This document shows, one piece after another, positions 36,452 through 44,950 of a DNA stretch of 64,000 bases. The position numbers and the translations under genes are program-made. This stretch comes from Chitinimonas_A lacunae (GTDB lineage Bacteria > Pseudomonadota > Gammaproteobacteria > Burkholderiales > Chitinimonadaceae), in contig NZ_JBHSBU010000001.1 of assembly GCF_042650885.1 (NCBI RefSeq), positions 1,550,001 through 1,614,000 of the forward strand, read 5' to 3'. The notes under the pieces are model-generated. The model worked only from the letters and a program-made list of their open reading frames with translations, was not told the DNA's origin and made no database searches. Positions within the stretch are counted from its first letter, which is position 1, and every line of letters starts with the position of its first letter.

Positions 36452-39400
36452 ATGAGGAACGACAGCTTTCGCTTTGGCGACTGGCGGGTCCATCCCGCCA
36501 GCAACAGCCTGAGCCGGGGAGAGACACGACACCAGGTCGAACCCCGCGCCATGGATGTGCTGGTAGCCCTGTGCCGCCACGCCAATGCCGTGGTCAGCAC
36601 CGAAGAGCTGCTACAGCAATGCTGGGGTGGCCATCCGCTCGGCGACAATCCCGTCCACAAGACCATCACCCAACTGCGCCGCGTGCTCGGCGACAGCGCC
36701 ACCGCGCCCCGTTATATCGAAACCATCCGCAAACGCGGCTACCGCACCATCGCAACGGTGGTGGCAGGCGATGGTGCCGTGACGACCGAGGAAGGTGGCT
36801 GGCGGGGCGGTTCGCCATTCCGTGGCCTGGAAGCCTTCGATGAATCGCATGCCGCAGTCTTCTTCGGCCGGGCCGACGCCTGTAGCCGGTTGCTGCGCAG
36901 CATTGCCGTCCAAGCCGCCAGCGACTGTGCTTTCCAACTGGTGCTGGGGCCAAGCGGCAGCGGCAAGACCTCGCTGATTCGCGCCGGCATCCTGCCGGCC
37001 CTGAGTCGGGCTGATCGGGAGGAAACGCCGCTACTGACCAGCGTCACCCAGCTCGACCTTGGCGACATCGGCGAGCAGACACTCGCCACGGCCCTGGCCG
37101 GAGCGCTGCTCGATTGGCAGATTGACGGCGAAGACGCCTTCCCTGGCGCCAACGCCGTGGCGCTCGGCGAAACCCTCAGCAGAACGCCCACCGCCCTGCT
37201 GACCGAGCTGCGTTGGCGACTTGACGGGACAGCGCCCCGCACAGGCCCGCGATTGGGACTATTCATTGATCGACTGGAAGCGCTGTTTACCGCATCCCGG
37301 CTCGATGAGGCGCAAAGGCTCGCTTTCCTCGCCATGCTGGAGACGCTGGCACGCTCAGGGCTGGTGCTGGTGATCGCCGCCTGCCGCAACGACTTCTACC
37401 CGCGCATCGTCGACTATCCGCTGTTGCTGTCGGGCAAGGACCACGGCGGCCATTTCGATCTGGCGCCGCCCCGCCATGCGGAAATCGCCCAGATCATCCG
37501 TTTGCCGGCGCTGGCGGCCGATCTGCGTTTCGGCGTCGATAGCGAAAGCGGCGCGCGGCTCGATGATGTGCTGTGCGAGGCAGCGGCACGCAGTCCCGAC
37601 GCTCTGCCCCTGCTGCAATACACCTTGCAGGAGCTTTACCGCCAGCGGCAGCCTGACGGCGAGTTGAGTTTCGACACGCTGCGCCGACTCGGCGGGATGG
37701 AAGGCGCCATCGGGCAACGGGCCGAAGAGGTGATTGCCGCGCTCGATCCGGCTCCGCGTGAGGCGCTCCCCGAAGTCCTCGCGCTGGTGGTCGCCTGGGT
37801 CGACGACAGCAATGTCAGCAGCCGTCGCGCCCCGTGGGCGGCATTACGCGATGAGGCAGCACGCAGGCTCGTCAATGCCCTGGTGGAAAACCGCTTGTTC
37901 GTCAGTGAATTAGTCGGTGGCGAACCGGGCTTTGGCGTCGCCCATGAAGCGCTGTTGCGGCGCTGGCCCCGCGCCGTGGCCTGGATCGCCACCCCTCGCA
38001 GTGCCCTGTTGATCCGCAGCCGGCTCAGCGCCCAAACGACGCGCTGGATCGCCGAAGGCCGCCCGGCCGATCTGCTGCTGCCTGCCGGCAAGCCACTCGA
38101 CGAGGCGCGCAGCCTGCTCGTTCACCCGGCACTCACCCTGTCCGATCAGGAAATCGACCTGATCGCCGCGTCGCAGCGCCGGGTTCGCCGCCGTGAGCGC
38201 TTACGGTTCGGGGCAATGGCCACGATTCTGATTCTGTCGATCCTGACCACCGTTCTGGGCCTCAGCGCCCGCCAGGCCGAACAGCAGGCCCAACGGCGCC
38301 GGACCGAGGCGGAAAACCTGATGGGCTTCATGGTCGGCGACTTCGCCGACAAGCTGCGCCCCTTGGGCCGGCTCGATTTGCTCGACAGCGTCAGCGCCAA
38401 GGCGCTCGAATACCTGTCGGCCTCCTCCGACGAGCCGCTATCGCCCACCTCACAGCTACAGCGCGCCCAGGCGCTGCTGGTGATCGGCGAGGTCAATCTG
38501 GCACGTGGCGACCCGGTGTCGGCCACGTCGGCCTTCACGGCCGCGCGCGGTCTGCTGGAAAAGCGCCTGGCGGCCGACCCCCGCTCAGCGGCGGCACTCA
38601 AGCATCTGGGCGCCGTGTCCTTCTGGCTCGCCCAGATTCAGATCGACCAGAACCATTGGTCACAGGCTGAAGCGCTGCTCAATCAGTACCGCGACTACAG
38701 CAACCGGCTCAGTGCGCTCGACCCGGCGGACCCCGATGCCTGGATCGAACAGTCCTATGCCTATAACAGCCTGGGCTCGCTTGCCTTGATGCGCGACGAC
38801 AGCGCCAGCGCCGCGCAGGCATTTGAAACCTCGGTCGCGCTCAAGACCCGGGCGCGGGCCAGGAAGCCCGACGATGCGACCTTGGCGGCCGATCTGGCCG
38901 ACAGCCTGTCCTGGCTTGCCACCGCCCGCGAAGCCAACGGCGACCTGCACAGCGCCGTGGCACTGCATCAGCGCCAGCAACAGGTGCTCAACACGCTCCA
39001 TGAGGCGTCCCCGGGCGACGGGCTGTGGCGCCACCGCCTGGCGCTGGCCCTGCAACACGCGGCCGGGCTCAAGGCGGCGCTCGGGGAAGTCAGCGAGGCG
39101 CTGGGCGACTACGGCCGCGCCAACCGGCTGCTCGACGCCAATCTGGCCCTCGAACCCGACAATCGCCTATGGCAACGCGACCGGCTCTATGGCGAACTCG
39201 AGCGGCAGCGGCTGCTGGCTTTCTCCACGTCCTCGGCCCAACTGCTGCCGGCCCTGCAAGCCACCACCGCCAAGCTGACCAGCCTGACCCGGGTCGATCC
39301 ACGCAATGCCGATTGGGCCAGGCTCCAGGCCATTTCCCAACAACGGACCGCCGCGGCCTTGCTGGCGCTGGGCCGGGTCGAAGATGCCCGACCGTATATC

Positions 39401-39718
39401 GCGGCAGCCCGGCAACAGCTCGATGCCTTGCAAGCGGCCAATGCCGAATTCCGCACCCGGGCAGCACTTGCCCACACCCTGCTGACGCTGGCCCGACTCG
39501 AAACCGCCGCAGGCCAGACCCAGGCTGCCCGCACCGCCTGCCAGCAAGCCAGCGAGCTGCTGCGCAGCGAAGCCGGACGGACCAGCCGCCATCAGATTCT
39601 CGATCCCTGGATACAGGCCCAACACTGCCTGGACCAGCCCGCCGTAAGCGCCAGACAACGCCTGACGCAGATCGGCTACCGCGACCCGGCTTATCTGCAA
39701 GCCATTTCCACTCACTGA
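36452..39718 (+). CDS. Winged-helix/STAND-NTPase/TPR membrane-anchored regulator
   Basis: This 1088-residue protein starts with an OmpR-type winged helix (residues 1-105; FRFGDWRVHPASNSLSRG, ETIRKRGYRTIATV) like CadC. The nSTAND1-type ATPase follows, with the family lead-in SPFRGLEAFDESHAAVFFGR and Walker A LVLGPSGSGKTSL at about 164-175. One hydrophobic helix lies near 583-605 (ATILILSILTTVLGL). About 470 residues of TPR-like helices follow (YNSLGSLALMRDDSASAAQAFE). DNA binding, ATP switching and a periplasmic or cytoplasmic TPR sensor in one chain suggest a signal-gated transcription factor. The trigger and targets are unknown; the unknown genes around it are the likely targets. Confidence 0.85.
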   Translation: MRNDSFRFGDWRVHPASNSLSRGETRHQVEPRAMDVLVALCRHANAVVSTEELLQQCWGGHPLGDNPVHKTITQLRRVLGDSATAPRYIETIRKRGYRTIATVVAGDGAVTTEEGGWRGGSPFRGLEAFDESHAAVFFGRADACSRLLRSIAVQAASDCAFQLVLGPSGSGKTSLIRAGILPALSRADREETPLLTSVTQLDLGDIGEQTLATALAGALLDWQIDGEDAFPGANAVALGETLSRTPTALLTELRWRLDGTAPRTGPRLGLFIDRLEALFTASRLDEAQRLAFLAMLETLARSGLVLVIAACRNDFYPRIVDYPLLLSGKDHGGHFDLAPPRHAEIAQIIRLPALAADLRFGVDSESGARLDDVLCEAAARSPDALPLLQYTLQELYRQRQPDGELSFDTLRRLGGMEGAIGQRAEEVIAALDPAPREALPEVLALVVAWVDDSNVSSRRAPWAALRDEAARRLVNALVENRLFVSELVGGEPGFGVAHEALLRRWPRAVAWIATPRSALLIRSRLSAQTTRWIAEGRPADLLLPAGKPLDEARSLLVHPALTLSDQEIDLIAASQRRVRRRERLRFGAMATILILSILTTVLGLSARQAEQQAQRRRTEAENLMGFMVGDFADKLRPLGRLDLLDSVSAKALEYLSASSDEPLSPTSQLQRAQALLVIGEVNLARGDPVSATSAFTAARGLLEKRLAADPRSAAALKHLGAVSFWLAQIQIDQNHWSQAEALLNQYRDYSNRLSALDPADPDAWIEQSYAYNSLGSLALMRDDSASAAQAFETSVALKTRARARKPDDATLAADLADSLSWLATAREANGDLHSAVALHQRQQQVLNTLHEASPGDGLWRHRLALALQHAAGLKAALGEVSEALGDYGRANRLLDANLALEPDNRLWQRDRLYGELERQRLLAFSTSSAQLLPALQATTAKLTSLTRVDPRNADWARLQAISQQRTAAALLALGRVEDARPYIAAARQQLDALQAANAEFRTRAALAHTLLTLARLETAAGQTQAARTACQQASELLRSEAGRTSRHQILDPWIQAQHCLDQPAVSARQRLTQIGYRDPAYLQAISTH

Positions 39719-39731
39719 GAAAGCCATCGTT

Positions 39732-40136
39732 ATGAACCCTCTCCATCCCGCCCAAGTCGTTCTGGTCACGGTCAAGCGCATCACCGACCAACACGGCAAA
39801 CCGTCCTATCAGTTCAGCTACACCACGCCCAACGGCACTTCTTTGCCCAACGGCACGGTGGAATTCACCGAAGCCGGCCACCTGTGGTACCTGCTGGCCA
39901 ACTCCACCAGCGACAACATCACCTTCGATGGCATCTCGATCCAGAATGCCGGCTCGCAGATCGGCGGCCTGTGGGAGAACAGTAACGCCATCCGGCTCGA
40001 CAACCATTGCAGCAAGAACTCCAAGATCGACATCGAACTCGGCTTTATCGACGACAAGGACGGGCTCCAGAAATCCTTCAGCAGCCCTGACCCGCAAATC
40101 ATCAACGTCCCGGGCAAGCTGGGCGGCGGCGACTGA
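39732..40136 (+). CDS. Small hypothetical protein coupled to the STAND regulator
   Basis: This 134-residue protein begins 13 bases after the STAND gene and is likely in the same operon. It has no signal peptide or transmembrane helix and reads as a beta-rich single domain (VVLVTVKRITDQHGKPSYQF, LWENSNAIRLDNHCSKNSKI, IDIELGFIDDKDGLQ). It ends SSPDPQIINVPGKLGGGD. I recognise no family. The KVKRITD-type beginning and DPQI-type end recall small inclusion-body or beta-sandwich proteins, but I cannot support that further. Confidence 0.6.
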   Translation: MNPLHPAQVVLVTVKRITDQHGKPSYQFSYTTPNGTSLPNGTVEFTEAGHLWYLLANSTSDNITFDGISIQNAGSQIGGLWENSNAIRLDNHCSKNSKIDIELGFIDDKDGLQKSFSSPDPQIINVPGKLGGGD

Positions 40137-40145
40137 GTCGGACCG

Positions 40146-40174
40146 GCACCCCGTTGCGGTGGTGGACGGGGTGC
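40146..40174 (+). terminator. Hairpin after the STAND operon
   Basis: GCACCCCGT pairs with ACGGGGTGC around an 11-base loop, just after the stop at 40136. Only a weak T-containing tail follows. Confidence 0.5.
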
Positions 40175-40221
40175 TTGGGTCGGCGGTGGGAGACAGTGGA
40201 GGGCGAGTTTTGTGCGCCCAC

Positions 40222-40287
40222 CAATAAAAACAACATTTCTGCAAATAATCTGCAAGACAGATATCAAAATGTATCAATAAATAAATC
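40222..40287 (+). repeat. AT-island repeat copy with purine-rich left arm
   Basis: The core GCAAATAATCTGCAAG starts at 40241, with AATAAAAACAACATTT before it and ATCAATAAATAAATC after it. The sequence before it (40160-40210) is purine-rich. It sits in the gap 40137-40595. Confidence 0.6.
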
Positions 40288-40520
40288 TATTACGCACAAT
40301 CCACGCAAGATCTCTGCTTGATCCCACAGTCGGGTCGGACATCGTTTCCAACAGCCTCGACAGGCTCCGATCGGCTTATCGCACACGGCTTCTGGCAAGC
40401 CATCAGGGTTGATTGCACAGGAAGGACGCCTGAATACTCAGCGCGGATGGGTCCGATCGGCAGATCACCGGACCGGGTAACGCTGCCGAGCGTTTTATCG
40501 GATGGCTCCATCACATTCGC

Positions 40521-40534
40521 TTGACCTGTCTCAA
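40521..40534 (+). promoter_or_regulatory. Fnr/Dnr-like box before the nitronate-monooxygenase operon
   Basis: TTGACCTGTCTCAA has two mismatches to TTGAT-N4-ATCAA and lies 62-75 bases before the start at 40596. Confidence 0.45.
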
Positions 40535-40595
40535 GGCAAATCCATGACGTGACGCTTAGGCTGGGCGCCCCTACCCAATCGGAGGTGCGCGCGAC

Positions 40596-41762
40596 ATGTG
40601 GTTCAAGCTACTGAAGCTGGCAGGACGCGAAGTATTACCGGTGGTGCAAGGCGGCATGGGCGTCGGGGTATCGGCCCATCGGCTGGCGGGCGCAGTGGCT
40701 GCCGAGAATGCCGTGGGCACCATTGCCAGCGTTGACCTGCGTCATCACCATCCCGATCTGCTCGAAGCCACCCGGCGCTGCCGCGATCGCGCCGCCATCG
40801 ATTCCGCCAATTTGACCGCCCTTGACCGGGAAATCCGCGCTGCCCGCCAACTGGCTGGCGGACAAGGTCTGGTCGCCGTCAATGTCATGAAGGCCGTGCG
40901 CGAGCATCCGGCCCTGGTCCAGCAAGCCTGCGAAAGCGGTGCCGACGCCATCGTGATGGGCGCCGGCCTGCCGCTCGATCTGCCCGAGATGACGGCTGCC
41001 TATCCCAAGGTGGCGCTGATTCCCATCCTGTCCGACGCACGCGGCGTCGCCCTGGTCCTCAAGAAATGGCTGCGTAAGGGCCGGCGTGCCGATGCAGTGG
41101 TGATCGAGCATCCAGCCCATGCCGGGGGACATCTGGGTGCGGCCAAGCTGGCCGATCTGCGCGACGGCCGCTTCGATTTCGCCCGGGTGCTGGCCGAGTG
41201 CCAGGCGCTGTTTGCCGAACTGGGACTGGGGCAGGATGCCCCCAAATTGGTGGTCGCAGGCGGCGTGGACAGCCACGACAAAGTGCGGCACTGGCTCTCC
41301 AACGGCGCCGATGCCGTCCAACTGGGCACGGCCTTCGCCGTCAGCAGCGAGGGGGATGCCCATCCGCGTTTCAAACAGACCCTGGCCGAGGCCGATCCGG
41401 CCGAACTGGTGGAATTCGTCAGCGTGGCGGGCCTGCCGGCACGGGCGGTCAATACGCCCTGGCTGCGCCAGTACCTGAAACGGGAAGCGCAGCTCCAGGC
41501 CAGCGCCAAGGCCGATCCGCGCCGTTGTACCCAGCAGATGGACTGCCTGAGCCAATGCGGCTTACGCGACGGTCTGGCGCGTATCGGCCAATTCTGTATC
41601 GATCTCAAACTCGCTGCCGCCGTGCGCGGTGAAGTGGAAAAAGGGCTGTTCTTCCGGGGCGCCGGCCGGCTGCCGTTCGGACGGGCGATCCGACCGGTGC
41701 GCGAGTTGATCGATTACCTGCTCTACGGCCGCTGTCCCGCCACCTTGGCCCAGCCGGGCTGA
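40596..41762 (+). CDS. Nitronate monooxygenase-family flavoprotein
   Basis: This 388-residue FMN-dependent TIM-barrel protein resembles nitronate monooxygenases and related enoyl-reductase-like flavoenzymes. The start VLPVVQGGMGVGVSAHRLAGA is the family's FMN-site beginning. VIEHPAHAGGHLGA supplies the phosphate-contacting histidines, VVAGGVDSHDKV and GADAVQLGTAFAVSSE are the C-terminal barrel motifs, and CTQQMDCLSQCGLRDG is a cysteine cluster of this subgroup. It heads an operon with a DUF2249 gene and an aldehyde dehydrogenase, behind an Fnr-like box. The physiological substrate is uncertain. Confidence 0.85.
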   Translation: MWFKLLKLAGREVLPVVQGGMGVGVSAHRLAGAVAAENAVGTIASVDLRHHHPDLLEATRRCRDRAAIDSANLTALDREIRAARQLAGGQGLVAVNVMKAVREHPALVQQACESGADAIVMGAGLPLDLPEMTAAYPKVALIPILSDARGVALVLKKWLRKGRRADAVVIEHPAHAGGHLGAAKLADLRDGRFDFARVLAECQALFAELGLGQDAPKLVVAGGVDSHDKVRHWLSNGADAVQLGTAFAVSSEGDAHPRFKQTLAEADPAELVEFVSVAGLPARAVNTPWLRQYLKREAQLQASAKADPRRCTQQMDCLSQCGLRDGLARIGQFCIDLKLAAAVRGEVEKGLFFRGAGRLPFGRAIRPVRELIDYLLYGRCPATLAQPG

Positions 41763-41851
41763 GCGCGAAAAACTTGTCGGCGCTCAAGGCGCCGGCACCA
41801 GGCCAGCACTAGCATCCAGTCACTCTTCAACTTTTCTCGATGGAGTCCATC

Positions 41852-42163
41852 ATGAGTGGCATCGTCAACGAACAGACCTTTGTCTTCGACGCCCGTGGCG
41901 TGGCCAAGCGCTTCCGCCATGCGGCGATCTTCGGCGCGCTGGAGTCGCTGCGCGACGGCGAAACCATGCGCTTTGTCAACGATCACGATCCGCTGCCGCT
42001 GCTGCAACAGATCACCCAGCGCTATCGCGAACAGGTGCGGGTTCACTACGTTGATCGCAGCGACGGCCAGGTGGTGATCGATTTCTCGGTCCATCCGGAG
42101 CAGTACAGCGGTTCGGCCGGCAATTGCGGCAGCAGCGGCGGTTGCGGCTGCAGTGGAGGCTAG
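41852..42163 (+). CDS. DUF2249 domain protein
   Basis: This 103-residue protein has the DUF2249 pattern: DARGVAKRFRHAAIFGALESLRDGETMRFVNDHDPLPL then YREQVRVHYVDRSDGQVVIDF. The family often occurs with hemerythrins and nitrogen-oxide genes. The C-terminus is an unusual Cys/Gly/Ser tail (GNCGSSGGCGCSGG) that could bind metal. I take the ATG at 41852, with a GGAG site seven bases upstream. Its TAG stop touches the next ATG directly. Confidence 0.8.
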   Translation: MSGIVNEQTFVFDARGVAKRFRHAAIFGALESLRDGETMRFVNDHDPLPLLQQITQRYREQVRVHYVDRSDGQVVIDFSVHPEQYSGSAGNCGSSGGCGCSGG

Positions 42164-43513
42164 ATGGGCGGGCAATGGACGATGGATGGCTTCGTATCAC
42201 GCGACCCGCGCAGCGGTGCAATCTTTGCCGAACGGCCATGCTGGCAGGCTGCCGAAGCCGACCATGCACTCGCCAATGCCGATACGGCGGCCCGGCGCTG
42301 GGCCGCCCTGCCCATGGTCCAACGCAGCAAAGCCCTGTACCGGCTGGCCGATGCACTCGAAATGGCCCAGCCGACGCTGGCACAGAGCTGCCGCCGTGAA
42401 ATGGGCAAGCTCGCCAGCGAAGCCGAAGACGAAATCCAGCGCTCGGCCAAATGGTGCCGCTTCCTGGCCGAACGCGCGCCGACCTGGCTGGCCGATGAAC
42501 ACAATCTGACCGGCCGGATACAACGCCGCCCCCTCGGCGTGGTCATGGCAGTCACTCCCTGGAATTACCCGGTCTGGCAAATCTGCCGACCGCTTGCCGC
42601 TGCCCTGGCGGCTGGCAACTCAGTAGTCATCAAACCCGCCAATAATGTGGCGCAGACCAGCGCCCTGATGGAATCAATCTGCCGCGACACCCTGCCCGCC
42701 GGGCTGGTCCAATGCCTATGGCTCGACGAATTGGGGACACGGCGGACGCTGGCCCAGCCTGGCGTTGCCATGCTGGTGTGTACCGGCAGTGAAATCACCG
42801 GCCGCCAGCTGGGTTCGCTGGCAGGTCATCATTTGAAACCGGCAGTACTGGAATTGGGCGGCAATAACGCCTTTGTGGTGCTCGACGACGCCGATATCGA
42901 AGCCGCCGCCCTGGCTGCCGCAGAAAGCCGCTGTCTCAACGCCGGCCAAGCCTGCACAGCCGCCAAACGCTTTATCGTCTTGCGCCAGGTGGCAGACCGC
43001 TTTATCGAGGCACTTATCGCCGCCATGGCGCATTATCGTTGCGGCGACACCCTGGCCCCACTCGCCCGCGCCGACCTGCGCAGCCGACTCGCCCTGCAAG
43101 TCGATCGCAGTCTTGAAGCCGGAGCCCGCTGCCTGATCGGCGGGCAGCCGGCCGGAGGACGTGGCGATTTCTATCCGGCAACCGTATTACAGGACGTCCG
43201 CCCCGGCATGCCGGCATTCGACGAAGAACTGTTCGGCCCGGTTGCCGCCATCAGCATTGCCGCAGATGAAGACGAAGCACTCTGGCTTGCCAATGCGGTA
43301 CGCCAACATCTGGCCGCCAGCATCTGGAGCGGTGATTCCGAACGCGCCAGCAAGCTGGCCGGTCAACTGCGAGCCGGCATGATCTGTTTCAACCGCCGCC
43401 CCGGCAGCCGCTTTGAACTGCCCTTCGCCGGCAGCGGTGCCTCAGGCTATGGCAGCACTCTGGGACGCGATGGCCTGTTGGCTTTCACTCAGCCGGTCGG
43501 ATGGCTGGAATAG
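42164..43513 (+). CDS. Aldehyde dehydrogenase, succinate-semialdehyde dehydrogenase-like
   Basis: This 449-residue NAD(P)-dependent enzyme oxidises an aldehyde to an acid. The Rossmann part includes AVTPWNYPVWQICRPLAAAL and GNSVVIKPANNVAQTS. The catalytic glutamate lies in LELGGNNAFVV (about residue 229) and the catalytic cysteine in NAGQACTAAKRF (about 264). The closest familiar group is GabD/Sad-type. It starts at the base after the DUF2249 stop, so it is the third gene of the operon. The aldehyde may come from the upstream flavoenzyme, but that is a guess. Confidence 0.9.
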   Translation: MGGQWTMDGFVSRDPRSGAIFAERPCWQAAEADHALANADTAARRWAALPMVQRSKALYRLADALEMAQPTLAQSCRREMGKLASEAEDEIQRSAKWCRFLAERAPTWLADEHNLTGRIQRRPLGVVMAVTPWNYPVWQICRPLAAALAAGNSVVIKPANNVAQTSALMESICRDTLPAGLVQCLWLDELGTRRTLAQPGVAMLVCTGSEITGRQLGSLAGHHLKPAVLELGGNNAFVVLDDADIEAAALAAAESRCLNAGQACTAAKRFIVLRQVADRFIEALIAAMAHYRCGDTLAPLARADLRSRLALQVDRSLEAGARCLIGGQPAGGRGDFYPATVLQDVRPGMPAFDEELFGPVAAISIAADEDEALWLANAVRQHLAASIWSGDSERASKLAGQLRAGMICFNRRPGSRFELPFAGSGASGYGSTLGRDGLLAFTQPVGWLE

Positions 43514-43628
43514 CCGGCTGGCTGCACCAGGCAGAACCTCACGCAGCATGGCTTGCCTCCTCACTGATCGAGCCAAGTACACAGCGCATCCCAGGCCATG
43601 ACGCCTTACGCCACTCTGCGGCTGGTGC

Positions 43629-43720
43629 ATTTCCCTGCCACTCGGCGTCACCCGCAACGTTGGTTGGCCTGGATCTGACACGCTGTATCCGAACCCTCCA
43701 ACCTTGAGTGTTCCGGAAAT
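43629..43720. repeat. ~95-bp GGAAAT-ended dispersed repeat, copy 5 (diverged)
   Basis: ATTTCCCTGCCACTCGGCGTCA on the left and TTCCGGAAAT on the right match the ends of the family; the centre is diverged. Confidence 0.4.
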
Positions 43721-43764
43721 GCTTTGACCGTGGACCACAACTTTGCGGACCTGGAGGCCAGTGC

Positions 43765-43860
43765 ATTGCCAGCCGATTCGGCGTCAGCGTGGCCGGACCT
43801 CAAAGCACAGGCGTACAGCACTCCATCAGGCTTGGCGGTGACGCCGATTTAAATGGAAAG
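43765..43860 (-). repeat. ~95-bp GGAAAT-ended dispersed repeat, copy 4 (reversed)
   Basis: Compared with copy 2 read backwards, CCAGCCGATTCGGCGTCAGC and GGCCGGACCTCAAAG align over about 37 bases. The copy ends AAATGGAAAG. Confidence 0.55.
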
Positions 43861-43916
43861 GCGCCAAGGCGGGAGATGGATGGGTTGTTGGTGGAGGCGA
43901 AGGGTAAAGCGGAGGC

Positions 43917-43992
43917 TAAAATTCACAAAAATAAACTTTCATGCAAAATGAATGCAAGATGTTTAGATGATTCTTGCCAAAAAATAAAATAT
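43917..43992 (+). repeat. AT-island repeat copy with both arms
   Basis: The core GCAAAATGAATGCAAG starts at 43943, and CAAAAAATAAAATAT follows. The arm before it (43866-43915) is purine-rich and contains GTGGAGGCGAAG; the arm after it (44025-44095) is pyrimidine-rich and contains CTTCGCGCCTCAC, its near complement. The right arm reaches the end of the DGC gene. With copies 4 and 5 it fills the gap 43514-44053. Confidence 0.65.
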
Positions 43993-44053
43993 TCGACAAA
44001 TTCCAGCCAGATTACCGCCAAAGCCTCTGCCTCCTCTCTCCACACTTCGCGCC

Positions 44054-44452
44054 TCACCCCACCGCCCTTTGCTCTGCCCCCTCCTCGCCCAGCGTCCTGG
44101 CCGCCTCGTTGACCGTCAGCCAGACCACCCGACGTTCCTCTTCGCCGCAGTCGCTGTGGTAGCGCTTTTTGGCACCCAGTTGATTGAGGATCAGATGGGC
44201 ATTCGCCTCCACCCCGGCATTTCCAAGACAAGCCTTCACACAAGCCAGTGCGCAGCCGTCGAGCGCCAGAATCGGCCGGCCGCTGCGGGCCAGCTTGACC
44301 AGGGCCGGCACGCCACCACCGACGCCGCTGATGCAGGACATTTCCGCCACGCCTTCCCGATCGAGCTCGACAGCCAGATCGTTGGCGAGCTGCGCCACGC
44401 TGGAGCAGCCCGAGCAGGCATAGACGAGGGGACGACGTTCGCGCGGCTTCAT
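44054..44452 (-). CDS. DGC-domain putative zinc-binding protein
   Basis: This 132-residue protein has cysteines in VYACSGCSSVAQLAND, EMSCISGVGGG, and the family motif LDGCALACVKACL (DGC...C...C), then YHSDCG near the end. The family is described as putative zinc-binding and has no proven reaction. It is the last gene of the hemerythrin-ubi operon, eight bases after ubiT. Its C-terminal codons lie within the pyrimidine-rich arm of the neighbouring AT-island repeat. Confidence 0.82.
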   Translation of the reverse strand: MKPRERRPLVYACSGCSSVAQLANDLAVELDREGVAEMSCISGVGGGVPALVKLARSGRPILALDGCALACVKACLGNAGVEANAHLILNQLGAKKRYHSDCGEEERRVVWLTVNEAARTLGEEGAEQRAVG

Positions 44453-44460
44453 GATGGCTC

Positions 44461-44883
44461 CTAGGACAAGGGACTACTGCGCAGAAAAGCCGGGCGTTCG
44501 GTAGCGTCGAGCCAGTTCTTGACCAGCAAACCCAGTTCGGTATCACCGCTGATCCGTAGCCGGCGTTGAAAGAACAGGGTGTCGGCATCGACCTCGCCGC
44601 GTAACAGCCCGAAGAAATCGATGGCCGCAGCGCCCAGTTCCAGATCGACCGTCTTTCCCCAATAAGGCCGGAACTGGCCATCCTGGCAGCGGAACAGGCA
44701 ACGCAGGCCCAGATCGCTGACATCGATGGCGAAACGGCGGCCGTTCAGTTCAGGTGGTGGTTCGAGCCAGCGGCAACGCTGGGCCAGCGCCAGCCCGGCT
44801 GTGAAATGCAGCGACAGCAAGGCAGGCGGCAGACGCCGGCCCAGCTTGGCCAGCCCAGGGGGAAAAGGTGGCAGGGATCGCAT
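44461..44883 (-). CDS. ubiT: SCP2-domain protein UbiT, oxygen-independent ubiquinone biosynthesis
   Basis: This 140-residue protein has an SCP2 lipid-binding fold and matches UbiT, the accessory factor that holds ubiquinone intermediates for the oxygen-independent hydroxylases UbiU/UbiV. Diagnostic strings are RFAIDVSDLGLRCLF and DADTLFFQRRLRISGDTELG, followed by LLVKNWLDATE. I take the ATG at 44883; a GTG 36 bases upstream is possible. It lies just downstream of ubiV in the same operon. Confidence 0.88.
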   Translation of the reverse strand: MRSLPPFPPGLAKLGRRLPPALLSLHFTAGLALAQRCRWLEPPPELNGRRFAIDVSDLGLRCLFRCQDGQFRPYWGKTVDLELGAAAIDFFGLLRGEVDADTLFFQRRLRISGDTELGLLVKNWLDATERPAFLRSSPLS

Positions 44884-44950
44884 AAGGATTCCGGAAAAAA
44901 TCGATTCAAACAGCGGCACACAAAAGCCTGGGACAACAAGTCAGCCCCGG

